Shown one piece after another: positions 43,462 to 52,057 of a stretch of DNA of 64,000 nt. Under the pieces are notes generated by a model. The model searched no databases, had not been told where the DNA came from, and saw only the letters and a list, made by a program, of their open reading frames with translations. The stretch's first letter is position 1. Each line of letters begins with the position of its first letter. The stretch comes from Merdimmobilis hominis (GTDB lineage Bacteria > Bacillota > Clostridia > Oscillospirales > Ruminococcaceae). The position numbers and the translations under genes were made by a program. Location of the stretch: assembly GCF_021109255.1 (NCBI RefSeq), contig NZ_JAJODG010000002.1, one strand, 5' to 3'.

Positions 43462-43628
43462 AGCACAATATATGGTATCGAGGAGTATGTAGCTACATAC
43501 TCCTCTTTTTTGTAGGCAACCCAAACAAATTTAGACCATTTGTCGTTTATTGTCCAATGTCTCAAATAAATTTTATTATTCGATCACGATAGAAATTTTT
43601 TGACAAAATTTTGTTACTTTTTTGACTC

Positions 43629-43663
43629 AAACCATTTACAGATCGGTAAAATGGTTGTAAACT
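43629..43663 (+). promoter_or_regulatory. agrC promoter with overlapping dyad
   Basis: TTTACA (43635-43640) and TAAACT (43658-43663) are 17 bases apart. AACCATTTAC and GTAAAATGGTT form an inverted repeat over the same bases with one extra A. A regulator could bind here. Confidence 0.55.
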
Positions 43664-43721
43664 ATATGGAGGCGATCCTACCAGCAATCGAGTGATACTT
43701 ACAACTTTGAGGAGGCTTCTT

Positions 43722-45032
43722 ATGCAACTTTCTACGTTACTATTAATACTCACAACTTGGATTCAATTCTTACTCGGAACTTTAATTTGTTGCAATATCT
43801 TACGAGTAGAAATTTCTATTAAAAAAATTGTCTGTGGGACATTACTTACTGGCATAATCAACGCTTTACCTATTTATAATACAAATTTTTCCATGGTACT
43901 TATATTTATTATAACAATTTCCACTTATTTCCTTATTTGTAAAATCTTATTTAAATTACCTTTTTCAAAATGCCTTAGTTTTTTAACAGGCTACTTACTC
44001 TACTCAGCTACAATCGAGTGTGTAATGATAATTGTCAACATAGTAATTTCAGGGAGCCAAAATTTTTTCTTCAGTCACATTCGTGAAAATACTTACCTAA
44101 ATATTTTGAGATTTCTATCACTGTTGCCATGCTTTCTAATATATGCTGTCTCGAATTTTGTGGTGAAAAAACGCGAAATTTCCTATGCTAACAAGGAATC
44201 ATTTACAATTATAGTATTAAATTTCTTTTTTCTGATCGCATTTATTTATCCAAATATTATTTATTTTGAACATTTTGAAATTAAAATTAACAATTTTATC
44301 CTTCTATACGACTTAGTTCTCGCTCTATGTTTTGTTATATACAGCATATATAATTCTATAAATTCCTATGAATTGGGGAAGAAGGCGGTGATCTCTGCCA
44401 ATCAAAAATTGTATACAGAAACTCTGGAGAACTCTCTTGACCAGATCAAAGGTTTCCGCCATGAGATGAATAATATAATATCGACCATTGCCGGTTTTGT
44501 GGAGCTAGAGCGTCTAGACCTTCTCCGACCATATATCGGCGACCTCCAGCAGCGTCTCACTGCTCAGTCATCCACCAACGTTCTAAATCTCAATCTGCGG
44601 GAAGTACCTATCCTCTACGGGCTACTTATTGGAAAGATCAATTACGCTACAAACATGGGAGTTCGATTTGAAATCGCCATTGTAACCAAGGAAGAAATTG
44701 TATTCCCCAATGAGGTCTTATACGACCTAGCCTACATCATGGGCGTCTGGCTGGACAACGCCATCGAAGCTGCCGCGGCCAGTGAGCTCAAACAGGTAAA
44801 TCTTCTTGTCCGGGATGACAGCGACTGCTACAACATCGTTGTGCGCAATTCTTTCGAGGGAGAGGTAGATCTGAAAAAGATCAAACGCAAGAATTACTCC
44901 ACCAAATCCAACCACATGGGAATTGGACTGCACCAGGTGGAGGAAAAAGTCCAGGCACAAAGCAAGTATTTCTCCTCCTCTACAACCATCAACGAGTGTT
45001 CCTTTATCCAGCATCTCCAAGTAAAAAAGTAG
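43722..45032 (+). CDS. agrC: AgrC-type sensor histidine kinase
   Basis: The 436-residue protein has about six membrane segments in residues 1-215 and a cytoplasmic kinase. The phospho-acceptor is H247 in FRHEMNNIISTIAGF, with the GHKL box WLDNAIEAA and GIGLHQVEEK later. The start is ATG 43722 behind GAGGAGG. The DNA for the membrane half is extremely AT-rich and changes abruptly at about 44380. It faces agrD and agrB, so it should sense their peptide. Confidence 0.9.
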   Translation: MQLSTLLLILTTWIQFLLGTLICCNILRVEISIKKIVCGTLLTGIINALPIYNTNFSMVLIFIITISTYFLICKILFKLPFSKCLSFLTGYLLYSATIECVMIIVNIVISGSQNFFFSHIRENTYLNILRFLSLLPCFLIYAVSNFVVKKREISYANKESFTIIVLNFFFLIAFIYPNIIYFEHFEIKINNFILLYDLVLALCFVIYSIYNSINSYELGKKAVISANQKLYTETLENSLDQIKGFRHEMNNIISTIAGFVELERLDLLRPYIGDLQQRLTAQSSTNVLNLNLREVPILYGLLIGKINYATNMGVRFEIAIVTKEEIVFPNEVLYDLAYIMGVWLDNAIEAAAASELKQVNLLVRDDSDCYNIVVRNSFEGEVDLKKIKRKNYSTKSNHMGIGLHQVEEKVQAQSKYFSSSTTINECSFIQHLQVKK

Positions 45033-45056
45033 GGGCTAACGCCCCTACTTTTTTAC
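45025..45056. terminator. Shared bidirectional terminator of agrC and agrD
   Basis: AAGTAGGGGC and GCCCCTACTT pair around TAAC, with A-run and T-run on either side. The stem overlaps the agrC stop codon, and the T-run overlaps the agrD stop. Confidence 0.85.
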
Positions 45057-45193
45057 TTTTCTTCTTTTTTGTCTTTCATCAGCTGCTTTGGCAGCTTAGG
45101 CTGATAAATAATTAACGGTGCACAAGCCACATTTATCGAAGCTTCAGCAACTTTCTCAGCAGTTACCTTCAGGGTTTTAGCGAACAATTTCAT
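45053..45193 (-). CDS. agrD: AgrD cyclic (thio)lactone autoinducer prepeptide
   Basis: The 46-residue frame has an amphipathic leader (MKLFAKTLKVTAEKVAEAS), the core NVACAPLIIYQP and a charged tail with KLPKQL. That is the layout of clostridial autoinducer precursors. Cys24 would form the thiolactone with a residue four or five positions on (Ile28 or Ile29). It lies 22 bases after agrB and faces agrC. It is too short for routine gene calling. Confidence 0.88.
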   Translation of the reverse strand: MKLFAKTLKVTAEKVAEASINVACAPLIIYQPKLPKQLMKDKKEEK

Positions 45194-45214
45194 GGGGGTT
45201 CAACACTCCTTTCC

Positions 45215-45805
45215 TTAACTTTCTTCTACATAACGCTGGCAGCCGTATAGCTTATATGCGATAGGCGTGACCATAAAACACGCGACTGTAGATGAAAGCA
45301 TCAATACGTTGGCCCGGGTAGGATACCCTTGAGACATCCAGTAAGCACAACCAAAGGAGATCCACATACAAAAAAGTCCTACCACCTTGCAGCGCAGCCG
45401 AAGCCTACTGCCAAAGATGGGCTTTTCCTGAGTGTCTCCAGGTGCATACAGAAGCAGCACAATCGTATTACAGGCAATTCCTGCCCAAAAGAAAGGGGTC
45501 AAAAATCCTTTTGCCCAAATCGAAATGCCAATGGAGGCAAACATAAACATGACATATGTGGAAAGGCATATGCTCCGTGTAGAAGCATGCGCTCCGTTTG
45601 CGTTTCCCCGTACTGTTGTATATGCCAACACAGAAAAAAGCATTAAATCTGCCACACCTAAAAATGCTGCCACCGTAAAGAGCGCAATAAACGCCAAAAT
45701 CTCTTGGAAGATCAGCTCCAGCCCATAAGCTAGAACCTCCTCATCCGAATCCTCGAAATTATTGGCCAGATATTGCGCAACACTTTGTGAGAGTTTGGCA
45801 ATCAT
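45215..45805 (-). CDS. agrB: Accessory gene regulator protein B, AgrD-processing protease
   Basis: The 196-residue membrane protein carries the AgrB signature RGNANGAHASTRSIC, with catalytic H73 and C80 at the family spacing. It cleaves AgrD and closes the thiolactone. ATG 45805 was chosen; TTG 45808 touches the stop of the upstream regulator. The absence of any gap indicates that regulator, agrB and agrD form one operon. Confidence 0.92.
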   Translation of the reverse strand: MIAKLSQSVAQYLANNFEDSDEEVLAYGLELIFQEILAFIALFTVAAFLGVADLMLFSVLAYTTVRGNANGAHASTRSICLSTYVMFMFASIGISIWAKGFLTPFFWAGIACNTIVLLLYAPGDTQEKPIFGSRLRLRCKVVGLFCMWISFGCAYWMSQGYPTRANVLMLSSTVACFMVTPIAYKLYGCQRYVEES

Positions 45806-45808
45806 CAA

Positions 45809-46579
45809 TTAATCCAACTTTCTAATATAATTGGCCAATGTAGCGATGAACACAGTATTGGAGATATTGCGTTTGCTGAGCATTGCGCTAAAAATCTCCT
45901 GGTAGAGAGGTGTATTGGTTTTGCGCACCGTTTGAATGCCATACCGCAACCCTCGCTCCACACTGGGAGTGGAAACACCATACTTCTTTGCAATATCCGG
46001 ATACAATACCTTGGTCACCAAATTGACGTTCGACCCATCGATGGTACAAGCAATCAGCGCATCCCTCATATAGGAGTGGAATTTGCTTCCTGGTGCCATC
46101 CCAATATCCATAAGAACATCCTCCACCCGCTGCTCCAATTTATTGGTGTATTGGATGGTGATCTTCTGGCTGGATTGATCCGGCATCAGCCCACGCATAG
46201 CGATAAGCAGGTCCAAGTTGGACAATATGGTGTTGACTCCCACTGGCTTTAAGCTGTAGTAATCAATCTCCAAATTTTGCAGGATCCGCACGATGGGATC
46301 TGTGGCAATACCCGACAGGATATAAATGATGGGTCGATAATTCTGCATCTGCCGGGTGCTGTTGACCAGATAACAACCATCGGTTTTGGGCATCAAGATA
46401 TCACTAATGACAATATCTGGGCGTTCCTTTTTGATGATCTGAAAGGCGGAATCCCCATCCTCGGCGATGCCCACCAATTCATATCTGTCTTTTTTCGACA
46501 CTGCTAGTTCAAACAATTGAGTCCACTCTGTGTCATCGTCTGCTAAAACAATCCGAAATTTTTTCATAACCTTCCCCAT
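45809..46579 (-). CDS. Spo0A-like response regulator in the agr operon
   Basis: The 256-residue protein has a receiver domain with acid pocket DDD at 14-16, phospho-acceptor D60 in ISDILMP and a conserved lysine in SLKPV. The C-terminal Spo0A effector domain includes VLYPDIAKKYGVSTPSVERGLRYGI. The recognition helix differs from classical Spo0A, so this is a paralogue. It takes the place of a LytTR-type AgrA. ATG 46579 is used; ATG 46567 is possible. Tandem 0A boxes lie upstream. Confidence 0.88.
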   Translation of the reverse strand: MGKVMKKFRIVLADDDTEWTQLFELAVSKKDRYELVGIAEDGDSAFQIIKKERPDIVISDILMPKTDGCYLVNSTRQMQNYRPIIYILSGIATDPIVRILQNLEIDYYSLKPVGVNTILSNLDLLIAMRGLMPDQSSQKITIQYTNKLEQRVEDVLMDIGMAPGSKFHSYMRDALIACTIDGSNVNLVTKVLYPDIAKKYGVSTPSVERGLRYGIQTVRKTNTPLYQEIFSAMLSKRNISNTVFIATLANYIRKLD

Positions 46580-46857
46580 CCAAAAGTATTTCGTCCTTTA
46601 TCCCCACCCGAAGCTGTCAATCTGAATTCGGGTGGCCATTCCTTCTTGGAAGCAATTGGGGGACGCAACATTATATATCAATCATTATACCAGACTTGGG
46701 CAAGGGTTTCGACCGGATCGCCTAGATTTTGCTGCCCTTTATCATTATAATACAACATTTTCCCCGAAAAGCACAGAAAAACGATTCGTAAAAAATCGAC
46801 ATAAATTCGACAAAATGTTCCATTTCTGCCAAAATATGCGGTTATGTGCCAAAAGAA
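46580..46857 (-). promoter_or_regulatory. Promoter region of the Spo0A-like/agrBD operon with tandem 0A boxes
   Basis: On the reverse strand a perfect 0A box TGTCGAA (46812-46806) is followed four bases later by TGTCGAT (46801-46795), an 11-base period on one DNA face. A TATAAT lies at 46749-46744, about 45 bases further down. CGGGTGG/CCACCCG near 46605-46635 may fold in the leader. The forward strand shows no gene. Confidence 0.7.
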
Positions 46858-46887
46858 AAGGCGGGCGCCAAGGCGTCCGCCGATGCG
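46858..46887 (-). terminator. Terminator of mazF
   Basis: GGCGGACGCC and GGCGCCCGCC pair with one mismatch, followed on the reverse strand by TTTTCTTTT. It lies directly after the mazF stop. Confidence 0.75.
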
Positions 46888-46902
46888 GCTCATTCTATGT
46901 AA

Positions 46903-47265
46903 TTACCGCATCTCCTCCATGCCCGGGAGGCCAAAACTCACCGAAAGAGCTTGGTTAATCCGGCTCATCGACTGGTCGTCCAGCCGGCCCATCCGTTCTT
47001 TAAGCCTGCGCTTGTCAATGGTGCGGATCTGCTCCAGCAGCACCACCGAATCCCGGGACAGGCCGCAGTGGGCGGAATCCAGTTCGATATGGGTGGGCAG
47101 TTTGGATTTTTCCTTCTGGCTGGTGATGGCTGCTGCGATCACCGTAGGGCTGAATTTGTTGCCAACGTCGTTTTGAACAATCAATACAGGACGAACGCCG
47201 CCTTGTTCCGATCCCACAACCGGGCTCAGGTCGGCATAATAAATTTCTCCTCGTTTGACAGTCAC
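46903..47265 (-). CDS. mazF: MazF/EndoA-type endoribonuclease toxin
   Basis: The 120-residue protein matches EndoA (VKRGEIYYADLSPVVGSEQGG, RPVLIVQNDVGN, AAAITSQ, LLEQIRTIDKRRL). It would cut mRNA at short sequence motifs. The start is GTG 47265. The usual ribbon-helix-helix antitoxin gene is not found in the 280 bases upstream or anywhere near, so the antitoxin is elsewhere or absent. Confidence 0.92.
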   Translation of the reverse strand: MTVKRGEIYYADLSPVVGSEQGGVRPVLIVQNDVGNKFSPTVIAAAITSQKEKSKLPTHIELDSAHCGLSRDSVVLLEQIRTIDKRRLKERMGRLDDQSMSRINQALSVSFGLPGMEEMR

Positions 47266-47546
47266 GTTCTATCACGCTCCGCCTTAATAAGTTTATCGTT
47301 GCAACTGTATTGTTGCCGAATTCTTTTCAGGTTAAACAGTGTGGTGGCATTTTCCAACCGCACCTACCCTATCTTATTAAGGGAGCTGTTATTTTGACAA
47401 AGGAAAAACCCCCGCCCCAGTGGCAGGGGTTTGTATTTTGCTCCGCCATGGCACAGACGGCCCATAAAAACCGGTTTTCCGACCGAGCAAAAGCCCTGGC
47501 TGAAAAAATCGCTTTTTCTTTTTGCTTGGGGAGAGGCCGCCTCAGG
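47266..47546 (-). promoter_or_regulatory. mazF promoter region and lipoprotein terminator
   Basis: Reverse-strand AAACCCCTGCC and GGGCGGGGGTTTTT (47402-47431) terminate the upstream lipoprotein gene. TTGTCA (about 47400) and TAAGAT (about 47376), 18 bases apart, then give mazF its own promoter. No antitoxin frame is visible. Confidence 0.6.
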
Positions 47547-48089
47547 TTACAGGGGACAAAAATTGATAAACTCCATCTCCAATTCGCTGGCGGGGATGGA
47601 GAGCTTCAAAAAGTTGCCGCTTTTCGGGTCCAGTTTCAGCAGGAACTCCCCTGCTTCAATAAGGCCGCTGACCTCCACCGAGCTCTCCTTGAGCTCTACA
47701 TGGACGCCCTGAGGTTCCGTAGCGGAATTGACTGCCGACACCACCATCTTTGCCACCGCTCCACCCGGGAGGTTGGAGGGGTCCAAATCAAAACTGATGC
47801 CGTTGTAATCCACCGTCAATTTATCCTTGGCAAAGGCAAAGCTCATCCCATTGAGGCTGGAGGGGCTGGTGAAGGAGACAGTACAGCTGCGCGGCTCCTC
47901 CGAGACGATACGAGCCGTGGCCTTGATGTCCTTGTAACTGATGTTGGCCGTCGTCTCAAAGGGGCTAGTCATCCGGCTTTCCACCTGGCTTTGGTCCACA
48001 GTGCCGCCGCCTCCTCCAGTTTTATCACAACCGGCAAAACCCAGGCAGCAGAGCATCGCCAAGGCCAGAGAGATCCATCGTTTTTTCAT
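47547..48089 (-). CDS. Lipoprotein of unknown function
   Basis: The 180-residue protein has a signal peptide with lipobox LGFAGC at residues 16-21, then a Gly-rich linker and a beta-rich domain. The position between nnrD and mazF parallels the LolA-like lipoprotein (YdcC) of the Bacillus acpS region, and a LolA-like fold is possible, but I see no firm family match. Confidence 0.7.
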   Translation of the reverse strand: MKKRWISLALAMLCCLGFAGCDKTGGGGGTVDQSQVESRMTSPFETTANISYKDIKATARIVSEEPRSCTVSFTSPSSLNGMSFAFAKDKLTVDYNGISFDLDPSNLPGGAVAKMVVSAVNSATEPQGVHVELKESSVEVSGLIEAGEFLLKLDPKSGNFLKLSIPASELEMEFINFCPL

Positions 48090-48155
48090 GCGGGCGCTCC
48101 CATCCGCTTCGCCAAATTTATGCCGGAACAGCCGGCGAAGCGGAAACTGCCCCTC

Positions 48156-49691
48156 TTACAATTGGTGTTCCACGAAGATGCGGCAAAGGTCTTCTAAAAT
48201 ATCACTGGGCTGCATGGCGTATTGGGAGAGGCGCTTGGCGCAGGCGTCTGCCGCCATCCCGTGGAGATAAACCCCCAGCACTGCGGCCAATTCCGGCTTG
48301 ATGCCTTGGGCCGCAAAGCCGGCGATCATGCCCGCCAGCACATCCCCGCTGCCGCCTTTGGCTAAGCCGGCATTTCCAGTGGTGTTGTAGAATACGTTGC
48401 CGTCGGGACAGGCCACTAAGGTGTTGTGCCCTTTGAGGACCAATGTCACCCCATGTTCCTGGGCAAAAGCGCGGGCAATGGAAAGGCGGTCCCTCTCCAC
48501 ATCCTCAATCTCCTTGCCCACCAGCCGTGCCATCTCCCCCGGATGTGGGGTGAGGATGACGGCGTCCCGTTTTTCACTCAGTATATTTATATTCTTGGCA
48601 ACGGCGTTTATACCATCCGCATCGATGACCAAGGGACAATTTGCCCGGCGGATGAGGGCGGAAACCACCTGCTCAGTGTCTTCGTCGCATCCCAAACCAC
48701 ACCCCACCAGTGCGGCGGTGGAGCGTTTCATCCGTTTTAATATGGCGCCGATGGCCTCGGCCGGTACCCGGCCGCAGCTGTTTTCCACCAAAGGCAGATA
48801 GGTGCACTCAATGAGGCGGGAGGCGGCGATATGGCAAACCGTCTGGGTGGATGCCAGCTGAATCAGCCCCACGCCGCAGCGCATGGCCCCCATGGCGGAG
48901 AGGACTGCCGCACCCACAAAGTTTTCGCTTCCGCAGACGCTGAGCAGCCGCCCATAGCTCCCCTTGTGGCTCTCCGGCTCCCGCTGGGGCAGAAGGGCAA
49001 AAACCATCTCCTCATCGGGGATATGGAAGTGGGATTTCACCCCATCTGCCGCCTCTTGAGGGATGCCGATGGCGCAGAGTTCCACATACCCGCAATTCCC
49101 CTTGCCGGGGGCGAGGATGTGGCAGGGCTTCAGATGGTCGAAGGCGATGGTGAAATCCGCCTGGACCGCCCCTTCCGCCGCCTTGGCGGCGTCGCAGTCC
49201 ACCCCGCTGGGCACATCCAGGGAAAAGACTGCCGCGATGGCATTGTTCATCAGGGCGCAGGCCTTTTGGTGGAGTTCATCCAGCTCCCCGTGGAAGCCGG
49301 TTCCATAGACCCCGTCTACAATGATGTCCACCACATCCATCAGGCCGGCGATCTGGTCAAAGGATTCCTCCAGCCGCAGCACGCTGATGCCCATCATCTT
49401 TACCATGTCAAACATGCTTTTGGCATCCTCGGTGCGGGGCTCCCCATCGGTGAGGACCACCGCCACATTTGCGCCGTCCTCGTACAGCTTGCGGGCCACT
49501 ACAAACCCGTCTCCCCCGTTGTTACCCCGTCCGCAGAAGAGGATACAGTTTTTATCCTCGGGGTCGATGGTCTTTTTCAGGAAGGCAGCGGCAGCGGCGC
49601 CGGCGTTCTCCATCAGCCGCTCTCCGGACATGCCCAGCTCCCCCGCTTTTTGTTCGATTTCCTTCATCTCGCTTGCGGTTACAATTTCCAT
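48156..49691 (-). CDS. nnrD: Bifunctional NAD(P)H-hydrate epimerase / ADP-dependent dehydratase
   Basis: The 511-residue fusion has an N-terminal YjeF_N epimerase (RLMENAGAAAAAFLKK, FCGRGNNGGDGFVVARKL) and a C-terminal carbohydrate-kinase-like dehydratase (HPGEMARLVG, LKGHNTLVACPDG, GNAGLAKGGSGDVLAGMI). It repairs hydrated NAD(P)H. It overlaps acpS by 13 bases. Confidence 0.94.
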   Translation of the reverse strand: MEIVTASEMKEIEQKAGELGMSGERLMENAGAAAAAFLKKTIDPEDKNCILFCGRGNNGGDGFVVARKLYEDGANVAVVLTDGEPRTEDAKSMFDMVKMMGISVLRLEESFDQIAGLMDVVDIIVDGVYGTGFHGELDELHQKACALMNNAIAAVFSLDVPSGVDCDAAKAAEGAVQADFTIAFDHLKPCHILAPGKGNCGYVELCAIGIPQEAADGVKSHFHIPDEEMVFALLPQREPESHKGSYGRLLSVCGSENFVGAAVLSAMGAMRCGVGLIQLASTQTVCHIAASRLIECTYLPLVENSCGRVPAEAIGAILKRMKRSTAALVGCGLGCDEDTEQVVSALIRRANCPLVIDADGINAVAKNINILSEKRDAVILTPHPGEMARLVGKEIEDVERDRLSIARAFAQEHGVTLVLKGHNTLVACPDGNVFYNTTGNAGLAKGGSGDVLAGMIAGFAAQGIKPELAAVLGVYLHGMAADACAKRLSQYAMQPSDILEDLCRIFVEHQL

Positions 49692-50077
49692 CCCTGTTGC
49701 TCCTTTTCCCTATCACTGTATGCGACCACAACGGCGGCGGCATGCTGCCGGGTGTGGGTTAAGCTGACCGAGAAGGCCAGGCCGCTACTCTGGGCAAACT
49801 CTCCCGCCGCACCCGAGAGGTGCAGCTCCGGTTTGCCGCTCCCATCGTGCAAAAGCTCAATTTCCACAAGGCGTATCCCCCGGAAGCCCGTTCCCATAGC
49901 CTTGGCACAGGCCTCTTTGGCGGCAAAAACCGCGGCGGCCGACTGGGCGCGATTGGGCCTGGCCCCGATCTCCTCCCGCTCCCGGGGAGAAAAAACCCGC
50001 TGCCAAAACCGAGGGGAGGCGAGGCTCTTTTCCATACGCGCCACTTCCACCAGGTCAATACCGGTTTCCACACGCAT
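49679..50077 (-). CDS. acpS: Holo-[acyl-carrier-protein] synthase
   Basis: The 132-residue enzyme transfers phosphopantetheine to ACP. Motifs are GIDLVEVARMEKS and AAKEACAKAMGTGFRGI with the catalytic Asp and Glu. Its start overlaps the stop of the upstream membrane protein (TAATG). Confidence 0.94.
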   Translation of the reverse strand: MRVETGIDLVEVARMEKSLASPRFWQRVFSPREREEIGARPNRAQSAAAVFAAKEACAKAMGTGFRGIRLVEIELLHDGSGKPELHLSGAAGEFAQSSGLAFSVSLTHTRQHAAAVVVAYSDREKEQQGWKL

Positions 50078-50598
50078 TAGAGTAAATTCCTCCCCTTGAT
50101 GAACACTTCGTTGACCACCTGGCGGGGCAGGCTGACCCGCATCCCCTCCAAAAGCTTGGCATCGGGGGTGAAGACCACCATCTGCCCCTCTTGGGTGACG
50201 AAGTACCAGGCCCCCTCCTGGGGATCAGCGCAGTAAAAAAGGGGCTTTCTATCCCCTTCCAAACCGGGCTGATACCGCCCCATGGCGGCGATGTCTTTGC
50301 AGTCCACCGTCAGCAGGTGTTTGCAGCTGCGGTGGGCGCTGATCCGGTCCACATCCATCTCTGACCCGGTGAGGATATACTCAAATTCCAGGTTGAGGGC
50401 GGTCCAAAAATAATAGATGCAGTACAAAAGCCCTGCGCACACCACCGCGCCAATGACGGTAAAATATAGGTTGAAGGAGGCCATGATGTAGCTAGGTGCA
50501 CCCAAAACCAACATTCCCACCACTACTGCCCCACGCAGGAGTGCATCCTTTTTGGTTGGCTTTTTGGCCACCAACGTCTCGACAAATACTTCTTGCAT
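50077..50598 (-). CDS. Two-helix membrane protein (DUF6106-like)
   Basis: The 173-residue protein has two membrane helices near residues 23-65 and a soluble beta-rich domain after them. It begins MQEVFVETLVAKKPTKKD, as in the DUF6106 group I remember from Clostridia. The function is unknown. It leads the acpS-nnrD operon; ATG follows GGAGGA. Confidence 0.6.
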   Translation of the reverse strand: MQEVFVETLVAKKPTKKDALLRGAVVVGMLVLGAPSYIMASFNLYFTVIGAVVCAGLLYCIYYFWTALNLEFEYILTGSEMDVDRISAHRSCKHLLTVDCKDIAAMGRYQPGLEGDRKPLFYCADPQEGAWYFVTQEGQMVVFTPDAKLLEGMRVSLPRQVVNEVFIKGRNLL

Positions 50599-50666
50599 GG
50601 CAAAATCCTCCTTCTAATTGCACAATAGTATAGCATAAAAACCCGGTCTTTTCAACAATTTATCCC

Positions 50667-50695
50667 TTGCAACCCACCGGCAACTGTGCTATGAT
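50667..50695 (+). promoter_or_regulatory. Promoter of pheST
   Basis: TTGCAA and TATGAT are separated by exactly 17 bases, just ahead of the T-box leader. Confidence 0.75.
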
Positions 50696-50701
50696 AAGAC
50701 T

Positions 50702-50960
50702 ATTCTTAATACTTTTACACGCGTTGACTGAGAGAGTACGCCCACGTTTCCTTCCCTCCAGAGAGATCCGCCCCGGCTGCAAGCGGATCGGTTGGCAGGT
50801 GGGCCGAAGTTCACTCACGAGCGGCCCTGCCGAACCAGGAGTAAGCAGGGACGGGTGCCCGCCGTTACAAGGGACGCAGAGTGTTTGCTCATGTGGCAAA
50901 AAATTGGGTGGTACCGCGGAAGAATGGCCTTTCGTCCCTTTGTGGACGGAGGGCTTTTTT
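50702..50960 (+). promoter_or_regulatory. T-box leader of pheST, phenylalanine specifier
   Basis: Stem I motifs (AGAGAG, AGTACG) are present. The specifier TTC (50810-50812) follows GAAG. The T-box TGGTACCGCGGA (50909-50920) precedes the terminator stem GGCCTTTCGTCC/GGACGGAGGGC and T-run (50925-50960). Uncharged tRNA-Phe would favour the antiterminator and allow synthetase expression. Confidence 0.93.
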
Positions 50961-51019
50961 ATTTCCCCCGCCCCATGGAAAGCCAGTCATTTTCCCATAT
51001 TAATCAAGAGGTGAAACAA

Positions 51020-52039
51020 ATGAAAGCAGCTTTGGAAGCGATTCGAGAAAAAGCACGCAAAGAGCTATCTGAGATTGCCGACACCAAGGCGCTGGACGCC
51101 CTGCGGGTCCAGTACCTGGGCAAAAAAGGCGAGCTGACTGCCATCTTAAAGCAGATGGGCAGCCTCTCCGCCGAGGAACGCCCGGTGATCGGCCAGCTGG
51201 CCAATGAAGTCCGCGCCCAGATTGAGCAGGATTTGGAGGACAAGCTCGCCTCCCTGAAAACCGCCATGCTCAACCGCCGGTTGGAGGAGGAGAAACTGGA
51301 CGTTACCATCCCCGGCAAACGGCAGGCGATGGGCAGCCAGCACCCCCTCTCCATCGTCCTGGACGAGCTCAAGGAGATCTTCCTGGGCATGGGGTTCAGC
51401 GTGGTCAAAGGGCCCGAGGTGGAGCTGGATTACTACAACTTTGAAGCCCTGAACCTCCCCAAAAACCATCCCGCCCGGGATACCCAAGACACCTTCTACA
51501 TCAACGAAAACATCCTGCTGCGGACCCAAACCTCCCCGGTGCAGATCCGCACCATGGAACAGCAGAAGCCCCCCATCCGCATTATCGCCCCCGGCCGGGT
51601 CTACCGCTCCGACGCGGTGGACGCCACCCACTCCCCCCTCTTCCATCAGATCGAGGGCCTTGTGGTGGACAAAGGTATCACCATGGCCGATCTGAAAGGC
51701 ACCCTGGAGACCTTTGTCAAAGCCCTGTACGGCGAGGATTCGGTGGTCCGGTTCCGGCCCCATCACTTCCCCTTTACCGAGCCCTCCGCCGAGATGGACG
51801 TCATGTGCTTCAACTGCCAGGGCAAGGGCTGCCGCCTGTGCAAAGGCGAGGGCTGGATCGAGATCCTGGGCTGCGGCATGGTCCATCCCAAGGTGCTGCA
51901 AAACTGCGGCATCGACCCGGAGGTCTACAGCGGCTTTGCCTTTGGCATGGGCCTGGAGCGCATCGTCATGCGGCGGTACAACATCGACGACCTGCGCCTA
52001 TTCTACGAAAACGACCTGAGATTCTTAAACCAGTTTTAA
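51020..52039 (+). CDS. pheS: Phenylalanine-tRNA ligase alpha subunit
   Basis: The 339-residue subunit has an N-terminal coiled coil and class II motifs (RRLEEEKLDVTIPGKR, GFSVVKGPEVELDYYNFEAL, HTQTSPVQIR-type RTQTSPVQIRTM, GMGLERIVMRRY). A four-cysteine zinc-like insert CFNCQGKGCRLCKGEGW is visible near residue 261. ATG 51020 follows AGAGGTG. Confidence 0.95.
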   Translation: MKAALEAIREKARKELSEIADTKALDALRVQYLGKKGELTAILKQMGSLSAEERPVIGQLANEVRAQIEQDLEDKLASLKTAMLNRRLEEEKLDVTIPGKRQAMGSQHPLSIVLDELKEIFLGMGFSVVKGPEVELDYYNFEALNLPKNHPARDTQDTFYINENILLRTQTSPVQIRTMEQQKPPIRIIAPGRVYRSDAVDATHSPLFHQIEGLVVDKGITMADLKGTLETFVKALYGEDSVVRFRPHHFPFTEPSAEMDVMCFNCQGKGCRLCKGEGWIEILGCGMVHPKVLQNCGIDPEVYSGFAFGMGLERIVMRRYNIDDLRLFYENDLRFLNQF

Positions 52040-52057
52040 TTCGAGGAGGCATAAACA

